Positions 25,860-34,714 of a stretch of 64,000 nt of DNA are shown here, piece after piece (the first letter of the stretch is position 1; each line of letters begins with the position of its first letter). The notes beneath the pieces are model-generated. The model was not told the DNA's origin, searched no databases, and saw only the letters and a list, made by a program, of their open reading frames with translations. Position numbers and translations under genes: made by a program. Source of the DNA: JAUMBM01 sp964441755 (lineage in GTDB: Bacteria; Bacteroidota; Bacteroidia; Chitinophagales; Saprospiraceae); NCBI GenBank assembly GCA_964441755.1, contig CAYTVG010000011.1, forward strand, positions 77,233-141,232. The letters are read 5' to 3'.

Positions 25860-26978
25860 ATGTTGAACATTCATAAACGACTGTCAGTCTTATTATTGCC
25901 TTTATTGGTGGCTACTGCCTGCGGAGATGATACAGGCAAAGACTGTGAAAATTGTCCGGCTGATGAGCAGATAACTGCTGATTATCAACCGCAGGTCTAC
26001 CCCATTACGGTTCCTTCTCATTTTTTGCCACCACCTTCCCCGGGCGACAATCCGCTGACGGTTGCGGGTGTAGCCTTGGGGCGCAGGCTTTTCTACGATC
26101 CCATACTATCCGATGATTTCAGTATGTCGTGTGCCAGCTGTCATCATCAGGACAAAGCATTTACAGACGGGCAGGCTACCAGCAAAGGAATTTTGGGCCT
26201 CAACGGGCGCCGCAATTCGATGGCGCTGGTCAACCTGGCCTACAATCCACGAGGCTTTTTTTGGGACGGGCGTGCTGCTACACTTGAAGACCAGGCGCTG
26301 GTGCCTATTGAAGACCACCTGGAGCTCAACACCAGCTGGGAAAAGGTAGAAGGAAGACTTCGGGAGCACCAGGACTATCCCGCGCTTTTCCGGCAGGCGT
26401 TTGGGATTCAGTATAAAAAAGAAATCACGCGTGAACTGGCGGTCAAGGCCCTCGCGCAGTTTGAGCGTGTCCTCATCAGCGCAGACAGCAAATACGACCG
26501 GGTTGTCTGGGGTAATCAGGGCGAGCTAAGTCCGCTGGAAGAACGCGGATACGAGTTATTCTTCGTAGAATTTGCACAGACGCTCGATCACCCCGGCTGC
26601 TCCCACTGCCATTTTGATCCTTATTTTACCGACAACCAGTTTAGGAACAACGGCCTCGACAGTGTTGCCAATTTTAGCCAGTTTGCCGATTTGGGAAGAG
26701 GTGCCATCAGTGGCAATCCCTTCGACAATGGTAAGTTTCGCGTGCCTACCCTGCGCAATGTTGCATTGACAGCACCCTATATGCACGATGGCCGCTTCAA
26801 TACGCTGGATGAGGTCCTTGATCACTATATGACCGGCGGGCACGGGGTCGAGAACGAAGATACCAATATCAGGCCTTTCCACTTATCTCCACAAGATCGG
26901 GCTGCCCTGATTGCATTTATGCATACCCTTACCGATACTACTTTTATCCGAAATCCTGCCTTCAGCAGTCCGTTTTAA
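25860..26978 (+). CDS. MbnH/MauG-like di-haem cytochrome c peroxidase family protein (copy 2)
   Basis: A paralogue of the preceding gene, 372 residues, lipoprotein Cys21, with CASCH (91-95) and CSHCH (247-251). The same landmarks are present: LGRRLFYDPILSDDFSMS, GFFWDGRAATLEDQALVPI, KALAQFERVLISADSKYDR, VPTLRNVALTAPYMHDGRF. The N-terminal linker has an extra Cys-containing stretch (DCENCPADEQ). The two copies are near 50 percent alike by eye, so the duplication is old. It ends the run and is followed by a strong terminator. One may serve each MbnP, which is inference from gene numbers. Confidence 0.88.
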   Translation: MLNIHKRLSVLLLPLLVATACGDDTGKDCENCPADEQITADYQPQVYPITVPSHFLPPPSPGDNPLTVAGVALGRRLFYDPILSDDFSMSCASCHHQDKAFTDGQATSKGILGLNGRRNSMALVNLAYNPRGFFWDGRAATLEDQALVPIEDHLELNTSWEKVEGRLREHQDYPALFRQAFGIQYKKEITRELAVKALAQFERVLISADSKYDRVVWGNQGELSPLEERGYELFFVEFAQTLDHPGCSHCHFDPYFTDNQFRNNGLDSVANFSQFADLGRGAISGNPFDNGKFRVPTLRNVALTAPYMHDGRFNTLDEVLDHYMTGGHGVENEDTNIRPFHLSPQDRAALIAFMHTLTDTTFIRNPAFSSPF

Positions 26979-27011
26979 GCAAATATGCTCCCATCGGCCG
27001 GGGATCAGGAA

Positions 27012-27054
27012 AAAAAAAGAGGATGATGATTTTTTTTCATTATCCTCTTTTTTT
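27012..27054 (+). terminator. Intrinsic terminator after the peroxidase genes
   Basis: An A-rich 5' arm with GAGGATGATGA (27019-27029) pairs with TCATTATCCTC (27037-27047), with one G-U, and is followed by a T-run. It ends the MbnP/MbnH run. Confidence 0.85.
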
Positions 27055-27265
27055 ATTTTTTTCACAAAACGACCTAATCATGCTATTTTATTTAATATAA
27101 GACATATTCAAGACTCTCCCTCACAATCAACACAACCAACAAAACACTGTATAACAATCAATTAAATTCAAAACAAAGAAAACTACAATTCAAATCAGCA
27201 AATATTACCTTTTTCACAAACCGTCTTTTTTGTCCTTTCATACCTATGTAGCTTGTAGCATCTTT

Positions 27266-27503
27266 GTAATGTCAAACGAAAGCAAGTGGCAAACGAGCCA
27301 CAACACTTCAAAAAGGAATAACGATGCAGGGAGTAAGTCAGACTAATGGGGATTATGTCTGACTTACTTTCTCAACGACTTCGAATGACACTACGACGAG
27401 AGTTCTTACTCAACATATATTAGTCTTCAGTTTCGCAAATGTTTATGGGATTATTGGTAGACAAGTCGTATCACTTTCTGGAAGTGATGCGACTTGTTTT
27501 TTT
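27266..27503 (+). ncRNA. Candidate structured small RNA with its own terminator
   Basis: The stretch follows the terminator of the previous gene and has no protein gene. It contains three hairpins in a row: a short one (27286-27301, GTGGC/GCCAC), a perfect 12-bp stem (27332-27343 with 27357-27368) and a 16-bp terminator stem (27461-27476 with 27482-27497, one G-U) followed by seven T. A promoter-like CATCTTTG ends at 27266, but its -33 partner is at an unusual distance, so the 5' end is approximate. A 12-codon frame starting at 27324 lies over the second hairpin, so a leader peptide is an alternative reading. No known RNA family was recognised. Confidence 0.45.
27461..27503 (+). terminator. 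Intrinsic terminator of the candidate RNA
   Basis: The ACAAGTCGTATCACTT stem with a 5-base loop and seven T after it is a strong plus-strand terminator. The minus-strand reading has no T-run, so it belongs to a plus-strand transcript, not to the SprB-type gene. Confidence 0.85.
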
Positions 27504-27804
27504 ATAAGTATTTGGCAGTGTAAACTGAAGCCATAGTTGACCTATGCTAATCCCTGCAATCTGCTGCATTTAGTTGCATTTCATCAATCATACACCGGTG
27601 ACAGAGCCACATGTACCAACAGTTTGATTTGCAGGTTGATGAAAGCCCCCCTTCCGAAACAGCCCGCCAGCGAAAAGTTTAATTGCGAGTCGTAAGCCTT
27701 GGTGCATAGTACATTGCAGGCAGCCTGCCAAAATGCTGAAGATTTTGGTGACAGGTCAGGCGAGCAATTTGGCAGTACGGAACAGATAGAGCGGCCCTAG
27801 GGGC
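27504..27804. other. Intergenic stretch without recognised content
   Basis: No gene, tRNA or repeat was recognised here. A small palindrome (around GCAGGCAGCCTGC, near 27717) is the only structure seen. Confidence 0.4.
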
Positions 27805-27841
27805 AAAAAAAAAGCCACCCTGTCCTTATGATCAGGGCGGC
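27805..27841 (-). terminator. Intrinsic terminator of the SprB-repeat gene
   Basis: On the minus strand GCCGCCCTG and CAGGGTGGC pair across a 10-base loop, then nine T follow. It is 33 bases after the stop at 27874. Confidence 0.88.
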
Positions 27842-27873
27842 CCAGTAAACCAATCTCACTTGCACTCCGAGCA

Positions 27874-30800
27874 CTAATTACGGAGAATCTTAAAGGTCTT
27901 AACATAGGTTTGTCCGTAGCGAACACGGACGAAATACAGCCCGCGCGGATACGCGCTGAGATCTAGCCTGCGAGTGCTTACCGTTGCCGGCAGAGATTGC
28001 TCAAATAACACGACACCATTGGCAGCGGAGAGTTGCATTCCAACTGTTTCATCGAAGGTGTCGAACAGTTCTATGGTTACCCAATCGTTGGTAGGATTGG
28101 GATACAGCATCATCAGTTTAGAATCACCGAAGAGAATAACTTCTGCTACATTAGAAGCCAGCTCATTAAGGGCTGCATCTCTGGCAATGATCCGATAGAA
28201 ATTCCTACCCAGTTTGTTGGTATGGTCAACATAGGTGAAATAGTTCATTTGGGCAGTACTATCGCTGGCTTGGTAAGCCATGTGTAAGGTCTCAAAGCGG
28301 ACACCATCGGCGGAACGCTGAATGAGATACGCGAGATCAGTTATTTCGGTGGGCATCTCCCACCGCAGGGTTACCTCCCTATTCTCCTCCCGGGTAACCT
28401 CAGCACTGATATTGAGCTGTTGACCACAAAGCGTTGGATTGATAATGACGGATACATTCCGAATACTGGTTGAAGTACAGCCATTTTGAGTAACCGACAA
28501 ACGCACAGGAAAAACACCGCTCCCCAAAAAGCGCACCGACTGGCTCACTGCTGAAGAGAAGCGAGGTACAGCAACAGGCCCAAAATCCCAGCTGTATACA
28601 GCATTGGGCTGCGCACCTACAGCCTGATAAGTCACCTCCTCATCCCTGCATACCAGTGAAGGCCCCTGGATATCAGCTATAGACTCATTGCCCACAGTGA
28701 TTGTCACTACATTGCTTTCGAGGTAGGCAGAACAACCTGCGCGGCGTGCACACCGGATAAAGTGCGTTGTTTCCGACAGTGGTCCGGGTCTGAAATCAGG
28801 GCTGGTTGAATTGGGTATGGGCATCCAGTACTGAATATTGGTTGACGGGCTGGCCGTTGTAAACATCCAAATATACTCTATATCCCCGCTCCCCCCGCTG
28901 GGTACAACTGTATTTCTGATGGTATCCGGCTGCTGGCCCGGGCCGCATAGATACTGGTCGCAACAAATCTGTCCGGCATCATCCAGATTTTCGCACTGGA
29001 CAGTCAGGCCGGCATCAAAATCAGTCACCTCTCCCAGGCCTACAGTAAATACCGGCGTCATGAAGGTAAGCGGATCGACATCGCTGTCCAGCACATCATT
29101 ACCGGCATTCATGATCGTAAGGTTGTACAAAGCCGGCGGAATCATAAACGTCAGCTTATACTCACCCGGCGGAACGGTGAAGCTGTATACACCCTGCGCG
29201 TTGGTGACAACCGTATCGAGATAAGCCGGCTGTCCCGGAGGCGTACTGATGATAACTACGATATCAGGCACACCGGGCTCTGACGGGTGGCGCAGCCCGT
29301 TCAGGTCTGTATCAAGCCACACACGCCCTTCCACCCTTGCAGGGCCCAATAATTCGACACTACAGCTGCTACTGCAGCCATTAGCATCTGTCACTGTGAG
29401 CCCGTAAGTTCCCGGGCTCAGTCCGGACAACTGAGCTGTAGTAGCACCGTTGCTCCACAAAAACGTATAAGGCGCCGCACCCGCAGTAGCTGTAGCCTCA
29501 ACGGCACCATTGCTGCCACTAAATGCATGCTGCAGGACTGTCACAGCGCATACAGGCTGCTCAAATTGCAGCAGCACAAGCGTATCGGCAGCCACACAAG
29601 CCTGATCATCCGTCACCGTCACCGAATACGTACCTGCCGCCAAATCACTGATGACAGCCGTATCTGTCACACCATTGCTCCAGACATAAGAAAAAGGAGC
29701 CTGTCCACCGACAATCGTAGCTGCGATACGTCCGTCAGCAGCACCAGCACAAGTATTGCGCTCAACCGAAAGCGTTACGCTGATGGGAGGAGAAGGAACC
29801 ACTTCGGCCGTATCAAGCACTGTACAACCAAAGAAATCAGTAACCGTAAGCTGATAAGAGCCAACCGGCAGATTGGTGATACTGGCAGATTGTGCACCTG
29901 TGCTCCATGTATACGTATAGGGAGGTGTGCCCCCTGCAGGAGAAGCAAACAACTGTCCGCCATTGTCCGCAGAACAGCCGGCAGGACTGGCTTCAATAGA
30001 AAGCAGCAGCGGATCGGGCTCCTGTACTGCAACACTAAGGGAGGCAGTACACTCATTGGCATCCGTAACTGTAACATCGTAAGTTCCCGGAGGCAGGCTG
30101 TCGATCATCTGCCCGGAGTCGCCATTGCTCCAGGAGAATGAAAACGGAGCTGTCCCGCTGGAAATCTGCACGGAAGCCATACCATCCGCCGCCCCTACAC
30201 AACTCACTTGCAGGCTGGAAACTGAAGCCTGGACAGGCAGTGTCTGGCTGATGCTGCTGCTATCCGACCGGCTACAACCATTGACATCCGTAACGGTAAG
30301 CCGATAGACACCTGCCGCTAATCCCGACAATTGGCTACTGCTACTGCCCGTACTCCATGCATAGGTATAGGGTTGTGTACCACCAGCCACCAGTGTTTCA
30401 ATACTTCCTGTGTTTTCGGCTGAGCATACAATGTTTTCAGCATCGAGAAAAAGACTTAGCGCCGGAATCTCCGTCAACACGATGGAAGGCAATGTTCGGG
30501 TACACCCCCGAGAATCTGTAATCGTCAGGCTGTAAGTACCCGCAGCCAGCTGGGTGGCCACAGGCGTTGTTTGTCCGTTACTCCAAAGAAAGCTGAGCGG
30601 AGGAGTCCCGCCAGCCACCAGAACAGAAGCAGTACCCGTAGCAGTTCCGCCACAAGCGATTACAGGCGCTGTAACTGTCGTTGCAAAATCAGCGGGCTGG
30701 TTAACTGATACTGTTGCAGTCGTCTGGCACAGATTGCCATCGGTGACTGTAACTGTATAGCTACCCGCAGTGAGGTTATTAATAGACTGGGCAAACATAT

Positions 30801-33800
30801 TGTTGCTCCAGGCATAGAAATAAGGAATGACGCCACCACTAGCCACTGCGATTGCAGAGCCATCATTGCCCCCAAAGCAACTCACAGGACTTGTGTTTGT
30901 GGACAGATTGAGCATTAGCGGCTGTGTGATCAATACAGAGCCATTGAAGATACAACCTGCGGCATCCGTCACGGTAAGCCCGTAAGAGCCTGCAGTGAGA
31001 TTACTGATCATACTTACATTGGTAGCGCCCGTACTCCAGGTATAGCTGTAGGGAGGGGTACCTCCTGTCACCGTTGTTTCGATACTACCCGTATTACCGC
31101 CAAAGCACCGCACGCTGCGGGGAAGAATGTTGACTGTAAAATCTGTCAGTTGCCCTATGGTAAGAGAACTCACCTGTGTGCACCCCTGCGTATCTGTGAT
31201 GGTTACATCATACGTTCCACCGGACACATTTTGTATATAGGGTGTCTGATCTCCCGTACTCCATTGATACTGATAGGGAGGAGATCCCCCTGTGACAAGC
31301 ACGCTGGCAGCACCATCGAGATTACCACAGACGATGGTATTGGTTTGTGTGAGGATGAAAATTTCCGGATTCAGCTGCACAGTATATGAAGCTACGGCTG
31401 TACACTCATTCATATCCGTGACGGTAACCGTATACACCCCTCCCGAAGGAGCCGTAATTGACTGAGTGGTTTGTCCTGTGCTCCACAGAAAAGAATAGCC
31501 CGGGCTTCCACCCGCAGGATTGGCGGTGAGCACCAACGAAGAATCTCCGAAACAGACCAGTTGCTGATCGGCCGTGATGGTGACAGTCAACAGTGGCGGT
31601 TGGTTGACGACGACCGTAGTAGAGGTACTACAACCTGTACTCTCTGTCACTGTCAGAAAATAAGTAGCAGCCGACAGGCCGGAAACATTGGGTGTATTTC
31701 CTATGTTGGCCCACAGGTATTCGTAAGGCGGAGCTCCGCCGGTAGCAGTCACTACTGCGCTGCCCGTAGACTCCCCGAAACAACCTACATCCACTACACT
31801 AACGGAGATCATAAAATCATCAACCTGCACGATGCTACTTTCGCCCGTTGCCTCACAGCCATTGGCATCCGTAGCTGTGACTGTATAGGTACCTGCACTG
31901 AGGCTATCGATGGCCTGCATTGTATCGCCATTACTCCAGTTATAGGTATAAGGTGGCTGCCCACCGGAAGCAGATGCGATAAGCACACCCGTGCTTCCCA
32001 GACCGCAGATGACCGTAGTGCCCGTTATAGATACATCGACAGCAGGTGCAGCTTCGATGGTGCGCTGCGCAAAAGCCGTACAGCCCAAGGCATCGGTGAC
32101 AGTGAGCAGGTAATTGCCGGCAGGCAAGTTGGCGATGGTAGCCGAGGTAGCGCCGTTACTCCAGTTGTAAAAATAAGGAGGTGTACCCGCACTCGCCACA
32201 GCTGTCAGGCTGCCATTGGGGTTATTTTGGCAGGCAGTGGATGAGCCACTGATACTGGCCAGCACATCCGGTGGGCGGGTGATCGTCACACTTCCTGTAG
32301 CCGTACACCCCTCCTGAGAAACGACAGTGACTGAGTAAGTACCCTGCGACAAATTATTGATGTTAGCCGTTCCTGCACCATTACTCCAGGCATAAGCAAA
32401 AGGCCCCTGCCCCGTAGTAACCACGACTGAGGCCGTTCCGTTGTTGGCTATACAACTCGTCACATTTGTACTGCTAAGCTGAATCTGCAGCGCTGTTGGA
32501 TTGGCGATGGTGGCACCGGCCGTGCGCTGGCAACCTACCCCGTCGATGACTGTCACTGTATAAGCACCAGCCACCAGATTGGTAATCGTCTGGGTGGTTG
32601 CCCCGTTGCTCCATGCAAAAGTAACCGGAGGTAAACCACCATTGATGTTGGCCGTGATGCTGCCGGAGCCCATGACACCACAGGCAGGCTGGGTAGCTAC
32701 CGCATTGACTACCAGCGTAGACTGATTAGACAACACAGTAGTCACCGTACGCAGACAGCCACGCGTATCCGTAACAGTAAGTGAATACGCCCCTGCCGGC
32801 AGGTTGTTGATTGAAGGCGTTGTAGCGCCTGTACTCCACAAGTATGTATAAGGAGCCGTGCCTCCGGTCACAATCGAATTGACGCTGCCATTGGCAGAAC
32901 CCGAGCATATCGGCTGGACGACATTCAGCGATGCGTTGACTGCAGTAGCAGGCTGAGTGATGGTTGAACTGGCCACAGCGGTGCACTCAGCCGCATCCGT
33001 AACAGTCACACTATATTGGCCTGGCCCGAGGTTGTTGATTATTGCCCCTGTCAGGCCATTGCTCCACACATAGCTGAAAGGCGGCTGTCCCCCGCTGGCA
33101 GTAGCCGTCAGAGACCCGTTGGCCCCTCCAAAACAACTAACCTGTACAGCAGATACAGTCAGACTGATGGCAGTTGAAGGATTGGAAATGGTGGCGCTGG
33201 CCGTACGCTGGCAGCCTGTTGCATCAGTGGCTGTAACCGTATATGCGCCGGCAGCCAGGTTGGTAATTGTCTGGGTATTAGCCCCATTACTCCAGGCGAA
33301 TGTAATCGGAGGCAGTCCGCCACTAGTATTGGCGGTAATGCTGCCACTGCTCATAGCACCACAGGCAGGCTGGGTTACAACAGCACTGACGGCCAAGGTA
33401 GACTGATTGGACAGCACAGCATTGGCCGTACCCAGACAGCCGCGCGCATCTGTAACGGTGACTGAATAAGACCCGGCAGGCAGATTATTAATTGCCGGCG
33501 TTGTAGCCCCCGTACTCCACAAGTAGGTATAAGGACCTGTCCCCCCCGTCACGACCGCATTGATCGTGCCATTGGCAGAACCCTGGCAGACTGGCTGAGC
33601 TACACTTAGCATCACATTGACTGCAGAAGCCGGCTGAGTGACGGTTGCTGTCGTTACAGCTACACACTCGGCTGCATCAGCAACCGTTACCGTATACTGA
33701 CCCGGTGCGAGATTACTGATCGAAGGCCCTGTCTGACCGTTACTCCATACATAGCTAAAAGGCGGCTGCCCGCCGCTGGCAGTTGCCGTCAGAGACCCGT

Positions 33801-34392
33801 TGGTATCTCCGAAACAACTGACCGGGACAGAGGATACCGTCAGGTTGATGGCACTAGCACCTACATTGACACATTCCAATGCGCCACAATTATTTTGATC
33901 CGTAACCGTAACACAGTAATAACCAGGCGGCACATTGGGTAGAGTCTGGGCAGTTGACCCGCCCGTCCAATGATAATTATAGGGAGGCACCCCTCCGGTC
34001 GTCACTGCCGTCAGGTTGAATGGCGCGGTGCAAGCTCCGCCTGCATCTATATTGGCAACGATAAGCGGCGGCTGCGTCACTGTTGCTGTTGCCGTAGTTG
34101 AAAGTCCGTTGGAAGAAGTAACCGTGACGGAATAGCTGCCTGCCACAAGCCCGCTAATGGTTGAACCATTTTGTCCGTTACTCCACTGAAAAGTATAAGG
34201 AGAGACCCCTCCTGTCACCGTAGCAGTTACGCTACCCGACGGAATGCCGAAGCATGGAGGTTGCTGAACGCTGAAAGAAACGTTCAACTGTGCTGTGAGA
34301 TGCAGGCTACAGAGCAGAAAGATTAGCAAGGGCAAAAGCCTTACTATCAGATTCTGCACAGAACCTGTTGATGAGGTTTTCCTTTTATACAT
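27874..34392 (-). CDS. Giant SprB-repeat cell-surface protein with type A T9SS sorting domain
   Basis: A 2172-residue exported protein. The start at 34392 (MYKRKTSSTGSVQNLIVRLL) opens a signal peptide ending LHLTAQ; the frame reaches 34449 without support. I count 22 SprB-type repeats of 75-80 residues, each with a Cys near the start, a G-G-x-x-P-Y/F-x-Y-x-W-S-N/T-G core and VTVTDxxGC at the end. After them come an SdrD-like B domain (VEGRVWLDTDLNGLRHP), a PKD-like domain (EEVTYQAVGAQPNAVYSWDF), and an Fn3-like part. The tail YPNPTNDWVTIELFD to KTFKIL is a type A (Por_Secre_tail) sorting signal. SprB in Flavobacterium is the mobile gliding adhesin; this paralogue is probably a surface adhesin, with its function unproven. 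Confidence 0.9.
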   Translation of the reverse strand: MYKRKTSSTGSVQNLIVRLLPLLIFLLCSLHLTAQLNVSFSVQQPPCFGIPSGSVTATVTGGVSPYTFQWSNGQNGSTISGLVAGSYSVTVTSSNGLSTTATATVTQPPLIVANIDAGGACTAPFNLTAVTTGGVPPYNYHWTGGSTAQTLPNVPPGYYCVTVTDQNNCGALECVNVGASAINLTVSSVPVSCFGDTNGSLTATASGGQPPFSYVWSNGQTGPSISNLAPGQYTVTVADAAECVAVTTATVTQPASAVNVMLSVAQPVCQGSANGTINAVVTGGTGPYTYLWSTGATTPAINNLPAGSYSVTVTDARGCLGTANAVLSNQSTLAVSAVVTQPACGAMSSGSITANTSGGLPPITFAWSNGANTQTITNLAAGAYTVTATDATGCQRTASATISNPSTAISLTVSAVQVSCFGGANGSLTATASGGQPPFSYVWSNGLTGAIINNLGPGQYSVTVTDAAECTAVASSTITQPATAVNASLNVVQPICSGSANGSVNSIVTGGTAPYTYLWSTGATTPSINNLPAGAYSLTVTDTRGCLRTVTTVLSNQSTLVVNAVATQPACGVMGSGSITANINGGLPPVTFAWSNGATTQTITNLVAGAYTVTVIDGVGCQRTAGATIANPTALQIQLSSTNVTSCIANNGTASVVVTTGQGPFAYAWSNGAGTANINNLSQGTYSVTVVSQEGCTATGSVTITRPPDVLASISGSSTACQNNPNGSLTAVASAGTPPYFYNWSNGATSATIANLPAGNYLLTVTDALGCTAFAQRTIEAAPAVDVSITGTTVICGLGSTGVLIASASGGQPPYTYNWSNGDTMQAIDSLSAGTYTVTATDANGCEATGESSIVQVDDFMISVSVVDVGCFGESTGSAVVTATGGAPPYEYLWANIGNTPNVSGLSAATYFLTVTESTGCSTSTTVVVNQPPLLTVTITADQQLVCFGDSSLVLTANPAGGSPGYSFLWSTGQTTQSITAPSGGVYTVTVTDMNECTAVASYTVQLNPEIFILTQTNTIVCGNLDGAASVLVTGGSPPYQYQWSTGDQTPYIQNVSGGTYDVTITDTQGCTQVSSLTIGQLTDFTVNILPRSVRCFGGNTGSIETTVTGGTPPYSYTWSTGATNVSMISNLTAGSYGLTVTDAAGCIFNGSVLITQPLMLNLSTNTSPVSCFGGNDGSAIAVASGGVIPYFYAWSNNMFAQSINNLTAGSYTVTVTDGNLCQTTATVSVNQPADFATTVTAPVIACGGTATGTASVLVAGGTPPLSFLWSNGQTTPVATQLAAGTYSLTITDSRGCTRTLPSIVLTEIPALSLFLDAENIVCSAENTGSIETLVAGGTQPYTYAWSTGSSSSQLSGLAAGVYRLTVTDVNGCSRSDSSSISQTLPVQASVSSLQVSCVGAADGMASVQISSGTAPFSFSWSNGDSGQMIDSLPPGTYDVTVTDANECTASLSVAVQEPDPLLLSIEASPAGCSADNGGQLFASPAGGTPPYTYTWSTGAQSASITNLPVGSYQLTVTDFFGCTVLDTAEVVPSPPISVTLSVERNTCAGAADGRIAATIVGGQAPFSYVWSNGVTDTAVISDLAAGTYSVTVTDDQACVAADTLVLLQFEQPVCAVTVLQHAFSGSNGAVEATATAGAAPYTFLWSNGATTAQLSGLSPGTYGLTVTDANGCSSSCSVELLGPARVEGRVWLDTDLNGLRHPSEPGVPDIVVIISTPPGQPAYLDTVVTNAQGVYSFTVPPGEYKLTFMIPPALYNLTIMNAGNDVLDSDVDPLTFMTPVFTVGLGEVTDFDAGLTVQCENLDDAGQICCDQYLCGPGQQPDTIRNTVVPSGGSGDIEYIWMFTTASPSTNIQYWMPIPNSTSPDFRPGPLSETTHFIRCARRAGCSAYLESNVVTITVGNESIADIQGPSLVCRDEEVTYQAVGAQPNAVYSWDFGPVAVPRFSSAVSQSVRFLGSGVFPVRLSVTQNGCTSTSIRNVSVIINPTLCGQQLNISAEVTREENREVTLRWEMPTEITDLAYLIQRSADGVRFETLHMAYQASDSTAQMNYFTYVDHTNKLGRNFYRIIARDAALNELASNVAEVILFGDSKLMMLYPNPTNDWVTIELFDTFDETVGMQLSAANGVVLFEQSLPATVSTRRLDLSAYPRGLYFVRVRYGQTYVKTFKILRN
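32461..33822 (-). repeat. Duplicated three-repeat block inside the SprB-type gene
   Basis: Repeats 3-5 and 6-8 of the protein form two copies of a triplet, exactly 681 bp (227 residues) each: 33822-33142 and 33141-32461. Shared marks include SGGQPPFSYVWSNG, GGTxPYTYLWSTGATTP, VLSNQSTL and GGLPPxTFAWSNGA. The copies have clearly diverged, so the duplication is not recent. Confidence 0.85.
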
Positions 34393-34714
34393 GTGGCTAT
34401 CCCTTAAATCGTAAAACAAGCACAGGCTGACAGTGAAGGAATCATACATGTAAGCTTTAGAGCATACAATAATGATTACTGCACACGACAGATGTGTTAC
34501 CGCTATTGAAGCGGGCAGGCAAGTTTATAAAGGGACAAAAATGGCAAGTGAGGTGGAAAAAAATTGCAAGTACACCTCTTTCATGTTGCAAAGTAAATTC
34601 ATCGTTGCGATATATGCAACTTTTTACCCTGTTTTTTTTAAAACTAAATTATTGCTAATACGAGGAACGGTAGAAAATCCGTGGTAAAAGGCGCTATTTT
34701 TTGCGTAAACGACA
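34393..34714. other. Intergenic region upstream of the SprB-type gene
   Basis: No gene. The stretch is AT-rich and holds the candidate promoter at 34589-34619 together with several GTTGC/GCAAC motifs. A 71-codon plus-strand frame has no supporting features. Confidence 0.5.
34589..34619 (-). promoter_or_regulatory. Candidate promoter of the SprB-repeat gene
   Basis: On the minus strand TTG (34619-34617) and TTACTTTG (34596-34589) are 20 bases apart, a near-consensus Bacteroidota promoter. It would give a leader of about 190 bases before the ATG at 34392. GTTGC and GCAAC motifs at 34585, 34603 and 34616 surround it. Confidence 0.5.

Noticed and set aside
27504..27804. IS or pseudogene remnant
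   Set aside because: No inverted repeats, no transposase fragment in any frame that I could recognise.
29527..32244. Long plus-strand open frames (for example 204 and 257 codons) opposite the SprB-repeat gene
   Set aside because: They are mirror frames created by the repetitive codon pattern of the real minus-strand gene and lack signal peptides or family features.
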